This document shows, one piece after another, positions 33,998 through 42,299 of a stretch of 64,000 bases of DNA. This stretch comes from Thermocladium sp. (GTDB lineage: Archaea; Thermoproteota; Thermoprotei; Thermoproteales; Thermocladiaceae). The notes under the pieces were generated by a model. The model was not told where the DNA came from. It worked only from the letters and a program-made list of their open reading frames with translations, and did not search any database. Each line of letters opens with the position of its first letter. Positions within the stretch are counted from its first letter, which is position 1. The position numbers and the translations under genes are program-made. Location of the stretch: the NCBI GenBank assembly GCA_023269935.1, contig JAGDXC010000010.1:1-64000 (forward strand), given 5' to 3'.

Positions 33998-34260
33998 CTG
34001 ATCTCCTCCTTGTTCTTGAGGGGCGGGGGAGGTTCCCCGGGGTCTAGAGTCAACCCCATTCATGGCTACCATGTTGTGGTTCATAATGAAGTCTTCTTAA
34101 TCGTCGATATTATTAATAGCCCTCCTCATGAGTAAAGCACCATTTAGGTCGCTATGCAGTTCATGGCCAGAAGGACAATTACTTCCCCTGGAATGCCTCC
34201 TAACCACATTATGATAAGCACACGCCCTCGAGTTACGCTTCGCCGCCTCATATACTTTCA
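33998..34260 (-). pseudogene. tnpB pseudogene: C-terminal zinc finger and right end
   Basis: The minus strand from 34241 to 34100 reads RACAYHNVVRRHSRGSNCPS then GHELHSDLNGALLMRR, unmistakably the C-terminal zinc-finger and RuvC-III part of an archaeal TnpB (IS200/IS605 OrfB), with one Cys to His-type change in each knuckle. Upstream of about 34260 the frame is broken by stops and shifts, and about 200 further bases (to 34480) look like decayed element too. Downstream, past a stop, lies a Pro-rich tail and the terminus AAGGAGGAGATCAG (33998-34011). No TnpA and no full TnpB remain. Confidence 0.8.
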
Positions 34261-34548
34261 TGCCCTCGAGCCTTTAGCTCTGTGGCATTCATTAACTCGC
34301 GGTCACACCGCGAATTAACTGTGAATTTGTTGTTCCTTTTCTTGGGCGTGGTTCATAGTTAAGGGCTTATTGATGGCTATTCCTCATCCCCCTATCCTGG
34401 TAATCGCTTGGTAGGGGGCGGGTCACGTTAGCCCCATTAGGGTGCTCGCTTCATGGATCCCCCAGCATCGCGGGGAACGGCTCCTAAGAAAATCACCAAG
34501 AGAGTAATAAGGGAAAATTGAAGTTTAACTTAAAAACACTCTACAAGG

Positions 34549-34800
34549 GGATCCATTCCCACCTTAAAAAGGCGAGGTTTACCACTTTTTATTAATCGAG
34601 GAGATTAGACCATCAACGATACGGATTTGATGGAGCGACATAAGCATCGCCTTTCAAGCAAGTAATGATTCAGCTAATCACATGCCTTTCCTGGACGCCT
34701 AGAAGGCGTGATTTACCATACATTTAACAACAATACCAAGGAAATGGATTTGACAGAGAGAATTATAAGTCTCGCCCTTTAGGGCTAAAAGGAGATCAAC
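34549..34800. mobile_element. Cluster of type A right-end fossils in both orientations
   Basis: Three type A hairpins lie within 250 bases. One is on the minus strand at 34551-34590 (GTGGTAAACCTCGCC, then TTTTTAAGGTGGG). One, weaker, is on the minus strand at 34698-34722 (GGTAAATCACGCCTTCTAGG). One is on the plus strand at 34768-34798 (AGTCTCGCCCTTTAGGGC, then AAGGAGATCA). With the tnpB pseudogene at 33998 they fill the gene-free 33915-34928 stretch. This suggests repeated insertion at one place followed by decay. Nothing here looks like an intact gene. The last 100 bases are the promoter of the next gene. Confidence 0.5.
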
Positions 34801-34928
34801 TTCAAGAGATAACCTAGACCCTTGAGAGAGAATCATCATTAAAGAGACAAGCAGTTATAATCCATTGGCTATATTTGAGGTTTTTTTATGCATTATATTT
34901 ATAAGCATTTAGTTCCAATGATGTACAT

Positions 34929-35807
34929 ATGGCCATTTTGGATATCTTTACAAGCACACTAGGATACCTTTTCTGGCTCTTGTTATTAATTACCATGATA
35001 TCACCATGGTTGTCAATGAGGTCATTACAGCATGCTAGGTTAAGGCTTATTACATTAATGGAGCGAAAATATGGCGCGAGAGTCATAACTATGATACATA
35101 GACAAGAAAAAATCGGATTATTGGGCGTGCCGATCTATAGGTATATCGATATTGAGGATTCGGAGGCTATAGTAAGCGCCATTAGGACGACGCCGCCCAA
35201 GATGCCTATAATGCTGATCCTACACACGCCAGGAGGCTTGGTATTGGCTGCTTCACAGATAGCTAAAGCCCTTAAGTCACACCCGGCAAAAAAGGTGGTT
35301 GTGGTGCCTCATTATGCAATGTCGGGCGGCACATTAATCGCATTGGCAGCCGACGAAATAATAATGGATCCAAACGCCGTGCTCGGGCCTCTTGATCCCC
35401 AATTAGGTGCTTCAGGAGGAGTATATTTGCCTGCACCATCGATTCTTAAGGCTGTTGAGACTAAGGGCACGGATAAAGTTGATGATCAGACCCTGATTCT
35501 TGCCGATATGGCTGAGAAGTCGATTAATCAGGTTAAGGGATTAGTTGTTGATCTACTTAAGGATAGGGTTGGAGAGGATAAGGCTAAGTATATAGCCGAT
35601 AAATTAGTCAGTGGTTATTATACGCATGATTATCCAATAACTGTAGAGCAACTTAGGGAAATGGGTCTCAAGATATCCACGGAAATACCGCCCGAGGTAT
35701 ATGAATTAATGGTTCTATATCCACAGGCCAGAACCAATAGACCCGGTATTGAGTATTTGCCATATCCATCAACACCAAGACCAACAACTAAGGAGCAAAG
35801 AGGATAA
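34929..35807 (+). CDS. SDH-family Clp-fold serine protease, membrane anchored
   Basis: A 292-residue protein with one N-terminal transmembrane helix (YLFWLLLLITMISPWLS) and a ClpP/SppA-fold domain. The oxyanion-loop glycines are in HTPGGLVLAASQIA, the catalytic serine is in PHYAMSGGTLIALAADE, and the Asp/His region is in MDPNAVLGPLDPQ. The SDH class (Ser-Asp-His) is widespread in archaea. The active site should lie on the cytoplasmic side or at the membrane. Substrates are unknown. TATA-like TATATTTATAAG lies 30 bases before the ATG. Confidence 0.88.
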   Translation: MAILDIFTSTLGYLFWLLLLITMISPWLSMRSLQHARLRLITLMERKYGARVITMIHRQEKIGLLGVPIYRYIDIEDSEAIVSAIRTTPPKMPIMLILHTPGGLVLAASQIAKALKSHPAKKVVVVPHYAMSGGTLIALAADEIIMDPNAVLGPLDPQLGASGGVYLPAPSILKAVETKGTDKVDDQTLILADMAEKSINQVKGLVVDLLKDRVGEDKAKYIADKLVSGYYTHDYPITVEQLREMGLKISTEIPPEVYELMVLYPQARTNRPGIEYLPYPSTPRPTTKEQRG

Positions 35808-35898
35808 ATGGTAAAGCATTGGATTCTTGTAGTCAATCTTAGCAAATAGCTAGTTGTCTCGGGGATTAACGATCAATCCTCAATAATAGAAAAAGTAT

Positions 35899-36048
35899 GC
35901 CTCTTCTGCCCTGAAAGGCGAGGTTTGCCGCTCGATTTATCATAGCCTCACCGTGGGACTCCACCCCAAACCGAAATCAGTGGGGGTAAACCACTTGCGG
36001 CCGACGTTTCATGTGGATCTTGACCTAGGAGGAGTCGCCTCACCGTGG
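35899..36048. mobile_element. Type A fossil plus a 12-bp direct repeat
   Basis: On the minus strand 35933-35899 reads GCGGCAAACCTCGCCTTTCA then GGGCAGAAGAGGC, a type A-like hairpin. GCCTCACCGTGG then occurs twice as a direct repeat, at 35945-35956 and 36037-36048, bracketing about 80 bases of GC-rich sequence. This may be a small insertion or a decayed TnpB tail. The remaining gap up to 36099 is the promoter of the RNase Z gene. Confidence 0.35.
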
Positions 36049-36099
36049 TTCAATAAATAAAGTAAATTTATAGGTGTCTCGAGCTTCTGGGTTAACGTA

Positions 36100-36996
36100 A
36101 TGGTGGTTATAACATTTCTGGGTTCAGGAGCCGCCATACCCAGCGTGTGGAGGTCATTGCCGGGCATATTAGTTACTCATGAAGGCCTCAATATATTAAT
36201 GGATGCTGGGGAAGGAGTTCAACTTCGCCTCCAGGAAATGGGCGTAAGTCCACTTAGATTAACCCATATATTGATTTCCCATCTGCATGCAGACCACTTC
36301 AATGGGTTGCTTGGATTAATTGCTACAATGCAATTGCTTAATAGGGTGACTCAATTAACAATTATTGGTCCAGCCCCAATAAGGGATTGGTTGCCTGATT
36401 TGCCGTTTCTTAATGTGATTGAACTTCACGAATCAAGCCAAGAACGAGCCATAATTAGCGGCGAAAAATTCGAGATTCACTACATATCTGCTTATCATAA
36501 TTTATTGGATAATGCCTACTCCCTACTGTTCAAGAAGCCCGTGGGCAAATTTAATCCAGGAAGGGCCAAGGAATTAGGTGTTCCAATCAATTTGTGGCGT
36601 CGGCTTCACATGGGCGAGAGCGTTAGGGTGGGGAATAGATTAATTACTCCGCAAGATGTAGTGGATAATGTTGGGAATCCATATATAAAGATAGTTTATA
36701 CGGGTGACACTGCTCCCGGCGATAATGTAGTTACAATATCTAAGTCCGCTGATGTGCTTATTCATGACTCGACTTATCTAGATGATATGGATGTGAATGA
36801 AGTGCACAAATTGGGGCACTCGACATGCATCGATGCAGTGAATGATGCAGTGAAGGCCGAAGTAAATTTATTGGCGTTGACTCACGTGAGTTATAGGTAT
36901 GGCATGGATTATTGGAATAGATTCATGTCATGCGCTGTTCCTAGGTTTCCCAAGTCCATTGTTGCGCTAAATGGACTTAAAATAGATGTTATGTAG
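36100..36996 (+). CDS. rnz: Ribonuclease Z
   Basis: A 298-residue metallo-beta-lactamase-fold tRNA 3' endonuclease. Metal ligands appear as SHLHADHFNG (residues about 60-69), YTGDTAP, LGHST and LTHVSYRY. The flexible-arm segment KFNPGRAKELGVPINLWRRL then GESV is RNase Z specific. It trims the 3' trailers of tRNA precursors. TATA-like AAATTTATAGG lies about 32 bases before the ATG. The gene converges with ksgA with four bases between the stops. Confidence 0.92.
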   Translation: MVVITFLGSGAAIPSVWRSLPGILVTHEGLNILMDAGEGVQLRLQEMGVSPLRLTHILISHLHADHFNGLLGLIATMQLLNRVTQLTIIGPAPIRDWLPDLPFLNVIELHESSQERAIISGEKFEIHYISAYHNLLDNAYSLLFKKPVGKFNPGRAKELGVPINLWRRLHMGESVRVGNRLITPQDVVDNVGNPYIKIVYTGDTAPGDNVVTISKSADVLIHDSTYLDDMDVNEVHKLGHSTCIDAVNDAVKAEVNLLALTHVSYRYGMDYWNRFMSCAVPRFPKSIVALNGLKIDVM

Positions 36997-37000
36997 ATAA

Positions 37001-37786
37001 CTATTTAATGTAGGGCCCCAAAGTATTTATAATGCTTGCCACATCCATGGGGGATAATTGATATACTCTCTTATTGATATTAATTAAATTAGCTGCCTCC
37101 TCCCCATAGAAGTGATTAATTACTTTCCTCAACATTTTATTTGGTTGAGTAAAGACTTTGGCGGTGAACTTCTCCAGCATAGCTATATCAGCGCAGGGGA
37201 ATTTCTTGCTTAGTTGAATTATTGCGGAATACACCTTGGGTCTCGGAAAAAATGCATTAGGCGGCACTTCTTCAATTAACTTGGCATCAGCAAGGCATTG
37301 AACAATTATGCTTAATCTACCATAGTTTTCCGATCCCGGTGCTGCAATTAATCGTTCTGCCACTTCTTTCTGGAGAGTAAGTATAGCCTTATTGAACTTT
37401 AGTTCAATCAATAGCCGCAATATGAGCCTGCTTGATTCGCCGTAGGGTAGATTAGATACTATGTAATCAATGGATCTAATGGGAGGTAATCCCCCATCGC
37501 ACATAATGAAGTCCGCGTTAATCCATGACTTAGATATGTCGGGATATATTGCCGCTATTCTGGGATCCACATCACATGTGATTACTTTATCAGTAACTTT
37601 GACCAGCTTCTCAGTTAAGTTACCTAGTCCTGTTCCTATCTCTAGAATTGTCTCGGCCCCCCTCGCTAAATCAGCTATTTTGCTTAAATATTGGCCGCTT
37701 ATCATGAAGTTTTGACTACGCTTCCTGCTTGGCCTAAAACCATAACGTCGCAGCAATTGCTTGATCCTATTTTCCTCTCGTGGCAC
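37001..37786 (-). CDS. ksgA: 16S rRNA dimethyladenosine transferase (KsgA/RsmA)
   Basis: A 261-residue Rossmann methyltransferase: RSQNFMISGQYL at the N-terminus, SAM motif I ILEIGTGLGNLTEKL, motif IV SNLPYGESSRLI, and the C-terminal rRNA-binding helices with FFPRPKVYSAI. It dimethylates two adjacent adenines in helix 45 of 16S rRNA. The start is GTG, about 31 bases after a TATA-like AATTTAAAT. The divergent MFS gene's stop is 22 bases upstream on the same strand. It is separated from its frequent partners rpoF-DUF655. Confidence 0.93.
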   Translation of the reverse strand: MPREENRIKQLLRRYGFRPSRKRSQNFMISGQYLSKIADLARGAETILEIGTGLGNLTEKLVKVTDKVITCDVDPRIAAIYPDISKSWINADFIMCDGGLPPIRSIDYIVSNLPYGESSRLILRLLIELKFNKAILTLQKEVAERLIAAPGSENYGRLSIIVQCLADAKLIEEVPPNAFFPRPKVYSAIIQLSKKFPCADIAMLEKFTAKVFTQPNKMLRKVINHFYGEEAANLININKRVYQLSPMDVASIINTLGPYIK

Positions 37787-37808
37787 TGACGCCTTACCTC
37801 TTAGCCAT

Positions 37809-38960
37809 TTAAATTTGCTTAGCGGTTGCCTTTATTGGTTTTCCCCTCAATATTGCCCAATAAAGAACTGCCGCTAGCATTGCCGGCAATGAGAGTATTT
37901 GCCATAAGACCAATGGCTCATATAGGTAAATCTGCATTGATTCGCTGGCTAATACGGATCCCATGCTTCTACCCATGCTTGTGGCTAAATTAAAGAGACC
38001 CATGTATTGACCTCGCCGATCCGCCTCAGCCATATTCATTGCTAGTGCTTGCACAAGGGGTGACACAATCATCTCGCCCATTGTTACCGCGACAATATCC
38101 ACTAAAGCCCAATAGAAATTATCTATGAGAGCCACGGCACTATATGATACATAGTATATGAGAGAACCATATATTAGCCATCTAACTGGGGGTCGTCTTG
38201 ATATGAATCTACCGATGCGTTCCTGAAGTATAACAACGAGCAACCCATTTAATCCAAACACTATGCCTATGTTAGATGTAGGTATCCCTCGAACCTCATT
38301 ATAGTAAATAGTCAATGCGAATCCAAGCATCCCCATCACCATGAATAATAGGGAGGTTGGTGCAAGGAATTTAGCGAATATAGAATTCATCTTTGAGAGG
38401 GTTATTCTATTATGTATCTTGATATCCCGTATATTCATTACCAGTGGGATAGCTATCAATGATATCGCTGCAGTTAATAGGAAAAGCGATCTATAGCCTA
38501 TGTATTGAATTGCCAATCCACCTATGAAGGGACCCAATGCCCAGCCAGCATTGGCCCCCACCCTAACCCTACTATATGCCTTAACTAGGTCTGCAACACC
38601 GCTCTTAACGTCTCCTATTAGGGTTGAACTCGCCACTGCATATAGGGAAGTGAACATTGATTGGGAAAGGAGGAATCCCATCAGCATAACGGGATTGCTT
38701 GATAAATAAGCACCGAAAAGCGCAAATCCACCTCCAATTACTCCAATGCTCATTGTCTTGACGCGTCCCAAGTAATCAGTTAACGTTCCTCCAATCACTT
38801 GGGCAATTGCTCCAACAATGGCCTGTGCTGCATAATAGATGCCGATTAACCATAGAGGCGTATGGAACTTATATAGTATTAAGCCTATGTATGGCCATAC
38901 TATGGAGAATCCCAGCGATCTTATCCCGCTCAGCATCATTACCTTATCTACATAATCCAT
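37809..38960 (-). CDS. MFS transporter
   Basis: A 383-residue 12-helix major facilitator. The loop 2-3 signature reads GGTLTDYLGRVKTMS, and the equivalent between helices 8 and 9 is QERIGRFISRRP. The substrate is unknown; the family of archaeal drug/metabolite transporters is broad. It appears as a single gene with a TATA-like TATTTAAATAA about 31 bases before the ATG, ending 22 bases before the ksgA start on the same strand. Confidence 0.88.
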   Translation of the reverse strand: MDYVDKVMMLSGIRSLGFSIVWPYIGLILYKFHTPLWLIGIYYAAQAIVGAIAQVIGGTLTDYLGRVKTMSIGVIGGGFALFGAYLSSNPVMLMGFLLSQSMFTSLYAVASSTLIGDVKSGVADLVKAYSRVRVGANAGWALGPFIGGLAIQYIGYRSLFLLTAAISLIAIPLVMNIRDIKIHNRITLSKMNSIFAKFLAPTSLLFMVMGMLGFALTIYYNEVRGIPTSNIGIVFGLNGLLVVILQERIGRFISRRPPVRWLIYGSLIYYVSYSAVALIDNFYWALVDIVAVTMGEMIVSPLVQALAMNMAEADRRGQYMGLFNLATSMGRSMGSVLASESMQIYLYEPLVLWQILSLPAMLAAVLYWAILRGKPIKATAKQI

Positions 38961-39139
38961 TAAGATTTACCCTCAATCACATAATTATTTAAATAATTAA
39001 CTATAATAATGGTATGTAAATGATAAACCCTGCTATTTCTGGCGGTATTGCTTAAATTTATGTATGCTATGTTAGCTTCGCCAGTCATTATAGTTAATTA
39101 TTTGGAAATTGGAAGTGAAAGCCGATTACCGCAATGCCA

Positions 39140-39215
39140 TGGAGGGGAAGCGAGTAATCCATAAAGGTAACCTCCAAGACTCTTGGAAACCCTCGCCCTT
39201 AAGGGTTGGAGTCAG
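39140..39215 (+). mobile_element. Type A right-end fossil in the 38961-39373 gap
   Basis: ACCCTCGCCCTTAAGGGTTG then GAGTCAG (39189-39215) is a type A-like hairpin with terminal TCAG. The 50 bases before it (GGAGGGGAAGCGAGTAATCC, then ATAAAGGTAACC) resemble a second, type B-like end. The 413-base gap otherwise holds the two divergent promoters and AT-rich sequence with no readable gene. Confidence 0.45.
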
Positions 39216-39373
39216 AAACAATAATCGCTTCCCAGAAAAGGAATTAGAGAGACCATAGTTTGGCGGAGCATTGATGAATAAGATAATGTATTTGTAATGT
39301 TACTGACCATTTATCAGTATTCAGGGCAGGTATCAATGAAAAACTTTATCCTTGATTGATTTAATACTATATT

Positions 39374-39730
39374 ATGGCGAAAGAAATACCCAAGACTCCA
39401 CAGGAACTGGCTCAATATGTTAGAGTGATAGATGACCAAGACATATGTATTGGATGTGGTGCATGTGTCTCTGTGTGTCCAACCAATGCTTGGGAACTGG
39501 ATGAGAATGGGAAGGCAAGATTGATCTGGGACTGGTGTGTCGATGATTTCTCATGCATCCCCGTATGCCCGGTTAATTGTATCTGGAAATCAAGCGAAGC
39601 ACCAGAGGAGGCTAAGCATAAGGATAAGTGGTTCAGAATAGAGAGACAACTAACGCCAGAAGAGCGTGCCATATTCGAGGAATGGAAGAAAAAATACGGA
39701 GTAACCAGCAAGGGAGCTAATGGAGAGTGA
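39374..39730 (+). CDS. Two-cluster ferredoxin-like protein
   Basis: A 118-residue protein with one classic 4Fe-4S motif (CIGCGACVSVCP, residues about 25-36) and a second, unusual cysteine set (WCVDDFSCIPVCPVNCIW). The C-terminal 40 residues are charged and helical (PEERAIFEEWKKKYG). It likely carries electrons for a flavin or metal oxidoreductase in the cytoplasm; the partner is unknown, although the Fix/ETF operon lies 12 kb away. TATA-like AACTTTATC lies 28 bases before the ATG. The gene converges with the threonine-synthase-like gene. Confidence 0.9.
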   Translation: MAKEIPKTPQELAQYVRVIDDQDICIGCGACVSVCPTNAWELDENGKARLIWDWCVDDFSCIPVCPVNCIWKSSEAPEEAKHKDKWFRIERQLTPEERAIFEEWKKKYGVTSKGANGE

Positions 39731-39735
39731 TACAT

Positions 39736-40881
39736 TCAATCTTTATTCACAGAAAAATAAATTATCCGTCTTTTTCCTCGAATACTCACAGTCCTCAATA
39801 GTAATCCCCTAGCTGCTAAACTATTCAGCGCTCTATAAATGCCCTGAAGAGACGCGGTTCCGCCTAATTGCCTCCAGATCTGATACGCTGTTGCCTTTTC
39901 CATGGATTCAACCACTTCCAGTAATTCTCTCTGTAGACTAGTTAATGTGCTGCCACCAATGCGTCTCCTCATAATAAGGGGGGAGCCCGTAAGAATAGCA
40001 ATATAATTACTTCCAATTTTAGATGCAGCTACGTATGCTGCAGCGGATATAGGCCTTGGATAAATCCCAGCTTTAGTTAACTGAATTGTTGCGCTTAATG
40101 CATCTTGTGGATCCACATCCATAAAGATTACTTCTTGTGATGCTAGGAACTCGATAATGGGATTTCCCACCCCCTTTTTTCCACCCTCCATTATCCTTGC
40201 ACCAATCATTGTAGGCACCTCACTTATTGCACCAACGTTCAATAACTCCTTAAATCCAAGCCAAATAGAGAAGAGCAATACACCGCTTTCCACCGGAACA
40301 ACTAACCCCCTCACGTCGCCTAATTGTTCTATTATCTCCATTGCAATAGTTTTGAATCCCTCAATCATATAGGGATCACCATATCGCACGGTTGGTTCCT
40401 GGACACACTCTATGCATAGATCACAGCCCAATCTTGCATAGAACTCTATATCGCTTGCATCATCTGATTTACCCACGGAAACCACGACCTTACTCCTCAT
40501 TTTGGTGGCATATAGGGAAATTGATCTCGAGAAATCCCCATCCATCTTAAGAAGCACCTCCCGTGGTTTTTTGTTGCTTATCCAGACCGCCGTTCCTCTA
40601 TCCATATAGGATCCACTTGGATTTCTATCCTCCAGCTTAAGCAGGGATCTACCCATTCGACGTATGGGCGTGTATCCCTCTCCCAATGAGAATAATTCAC
40701 CATAAATATGCGGAAGCATATCGCTATACCTCCATACACCGCTGATTCCCTTTCTTATTCTATACTTAAGTCCCTCCTTAACAACAGTAAGCGGTAATCC
40801 ACAATGCGGGCATTTAGATTCATCGTTGGGAGTCTCATATCCGCACTTAATGCATTTAAGCACTAGATAAGGGTAATCCAA
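39736..40881 (-). CDS. Threonine-synthase-like pseudoenzyme fused to a winged helix, putative regulator
   Basis: A 381-residue chimera. Residues 8-30 are a zinc ribbon (CIKCGY and CPHCGL). Residues 60-300 follow threonine synthase (GEGYTPI, LEDRNPSGSYMDRG). The PLP lysine of the SFKDRG motif is methionine (M93, codon ATG), and the SGN phosphate loop is DGDFSRS. The glycine loop VPVESG also differs. Residues 312-381 look like a winged helix (TAYQIWRQLGG, IYRALNSLAARGLL, then a basic wing). I infer a non-catalytic sensor-regulator. TATA-like GTTTAAATAAAC fits a GTG start at 40863 (V7) better than the TTG at 40881. Confidence 0.8.
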   Translation of the reverse strand: MDYPYLVLKCIKCGYETPNDESKCPHCGLPLTVVKEGLKYRIRKGISGVWRYSDMLPHIYGELFSLGEGYTPIRRMGRSLLKLEDRNPSGSYMDRGTAVWISNKKPREVLLKMDGDFSRSISLYATKMRSKVVVSVGKSDDASDIEFYARLGCDLCIECVQEPTVRYGDPYMIEGFKTIAMEIIEQLGDVRGLVVPVESGVLLFSIWLGFKELLNVGAISEVPTMIGARIMEGGKKGVGNPIIEFLASQEVIFMDVDPQDALSATIQLTKAGIYPRPISAAAYVAASKIGSNYIAILTGSPLIMRRRIGGSTLTSLQRELLEVVESMEKATAYQIWRQLGGTASLQGIYRALNSLAARGLLLRTVSIRGKRRIIYFSVNKD

Positions 40882-40993
40882 GTTTATTTAAACTATGGGC
40901 ACATCACTAAAATCCATTATTATAAGGACCTCCAATATCTTCATATTGCTGCTCAGTTGCTGCATTGAATCCAGGAATTAATGAAGTATGCCA

Positions 40994-41110
40994 TTTAACT
41001 TACTGGGGTTGAGGGAGCGAAAAGTTCTCTCCCGTGAGGATAGAGCTTCCAGGGGGCAGGAAACCATCATTATGCGAGGATGCCCCACCCATAAGGACGA
41101 GGCAGTTCAC
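40994..41110 (+). repeat. Type B mobile repeat, copy 1 of an inverted pair
   Basis: Bases 40994-41097 match the reverse complement of 56278-56381 with two differences in 104 positions. The copy continues to the type B terminus GAGGCAGTTCAC at 41110. The translated plus strand (SREDRASRGQETIIMRGCPT) has the look of a TnpB tail but no coding evidence. It contains several short hairpins. Together with the leaderless promoter and SD of the next gene it accounts for the 330-base gap 40882-41211. Confidence 0.7.
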
Positions 41111-41211
41111 GGAGCAAGATTATTTATTAGTTAGGAAGCGGATTTTTTAGGATAAAGCTTTTAAACACTTCTTGATCACGTTTCTCAAAAATCCCTGATA
41201 ATTGGGGAGAA

Positions 41212-41622
41212 ATGACAGCCACAACATATATCCAAACGTCGACGGGAGAAAAGAATGAGGCCGCTGTGTATGGCATACATATATATGGTAATTTATATGG
41301 TTGCGATGAATCATTGTTAAGCGATGAGGTCTTCCTGCTTCAATTAGTAAAAGAGGCTGCCGAAGTAGCTAATGCAACTGTGATATCTGCTTTTTACCAT
41401 AAATTTGGGTCAAGCGGTGGCGTATCCGCTGTTGCGATAGTTGCGGAGAGTCATATATCCATTCATACATGGCCTGAGCATGGATACGCCACTGTTGATG
41501 TATATACTTGTGGGGAACATACAAAGCCCATGGCTGCTTTCGAATTCATCGTCAAAAAGCTGCATGCTTCCCGATATGATGTTCACGTCTCCGATAGATC
41601 CATGTATTACGAGGAAAGTTGA
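41212..41622 (+). CDS. Pyruvoyl-dependent decarboxylase, AdoMetDC fold (AdoMet or arginine decarboxylase)
   Basis: A 136-residue SpeD/SpeH-type proenzyme. The autocleavage site is in AESHISIHTWPEHGYATVDV, where the Ser becomes the pyruvoyl group, followed by TCGEHTKP with the catalytic Cys and His region. In Crenarchaeota two paralogues of this fold exist, one an S-adenosylmethionine decarboxylase and one an arginine decarboxylase; sequence alone does not tell me which this is. Either feeds polyamine synthesis, and agmatine also serves TiaS (22 kb). It has a leader: TATA-like GCTTTTAAAC is about 51 bases upstream and GGGGAG precedes the ATG. Confidence 0.88.
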   Translation: MTATTYIQTSTGEKNEAAVYGIHIYGNLYGCDESLLSDEVFLLQLVKEAAEVANATVISAFYHKFGSSGGVSAVAIVAESHISIHTWPEHGYATVDVYTCGEHTKPMAAFEFIVKKLHASRYDVHVSDRSMYYEES

Positions 41623-41732
41623 CTACATGCAGTGAACCATAAATCATCTTTAACTATTTTTGCCTTGATGCGCATAAAGTGTAGTTGCTAGTAATTGGAT
41701 TTAATATAAAGCATTAGGGTCTAAGACATAAT

Positions 41733-41785
41733 GTAAACTATCCCATTCTTATGGGCTGGGCTTTGGGGTTAGAGGATGAATTCTT
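41733..41785 (-). mobile_element. Type B right-end fossil in the 41623-42025 gap
   Basis: GTAAACTATCCCATTCTTAT, then GGGCTGGGCTTTGGGG, matches the type B minus-strand ends (GTGAACTACCC...ATGGG). The rest of the 400-base gap is very AT-rich, with no open frame I would support. It holds the promoter of the Sm gene (TATA-like ATTTAAAAAT at 42011-42020). The decarboxylase gene is thus flanked by two type B ends pointing toward it. Confidence 0.45.
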
Positions 41786-42025
41786 TCCGCTTAGTTAATG
41801 GTTTTGCCGTAAGCTTTTCATGATAATTTTTAGTGTTTTTATTAATTTTTTATCAGTATATCTATTGAATTACCTTAAGTATTAGATATTAGATTTTGTT
41901 ATATTCTAGTGGATACTATTATTTCGCTAGCCTATATAATGGTATTCTAGTGCTTCCAGCCTTTAATTGATGGGTTGGGCTAATATATTGTTTATGGATA
42001 GGGGGCTAATATTTAAAAATGCCTT

Positions 42026-42298
42026 ATGGAAATGAGCATAATGCAGAAAGCAAATGAGGAGCAACAGCCCTTAAGGTTCTTGAATAAAATGCTAAATAAA
42101 CAGGTAGTTGTGAAGCTGAAGACTGGAAAAATATTAAGAGGTTCCCTTAATTCATTTGATTATTGCATGAATATAGTGGTTAATGATGCTGAGGAACTTG
42201 ATTACCGCAGTGATGAAGTCATAGTAAAGTATGGAAAGGTTTTGATAAGGGGAAATCAAGTGCTATATATTTCAGCGAGGGATCTATTGGTGGGGTGA
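42026..42298 (+). CDS. Sm-like archaeal protein (SmAP/Lsm)
   Basis: About 90 residues: the Sm1 motif LKTGKILRGSLNSFDYCMNI with VVNDAEE and the Sm2 motif YGKVLIRGNQVLYISA. Archaeal Sm proteins form heptameric rings that bind U-rich RNA. The TATA-like box at 42011-42020 is about 26 bases before the third in-frame ATG (42041), so the first five residues given here may not be made. The SAM synthetase gene begins one base after the stop, with GGTGGGG as its ribosome-binding site overlapping the Sm C-terminus. Confidence 0.93.
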   Translation: MEMSIMQKANEEQQPLRFLNKMLNKQVVVKLKTGKILRGSLNSFDYCMNIVVNDAEELDYRSDEVIVKYGKVLIRGNQVLYISARDLLVG

Positions 42299-42299
42299 A

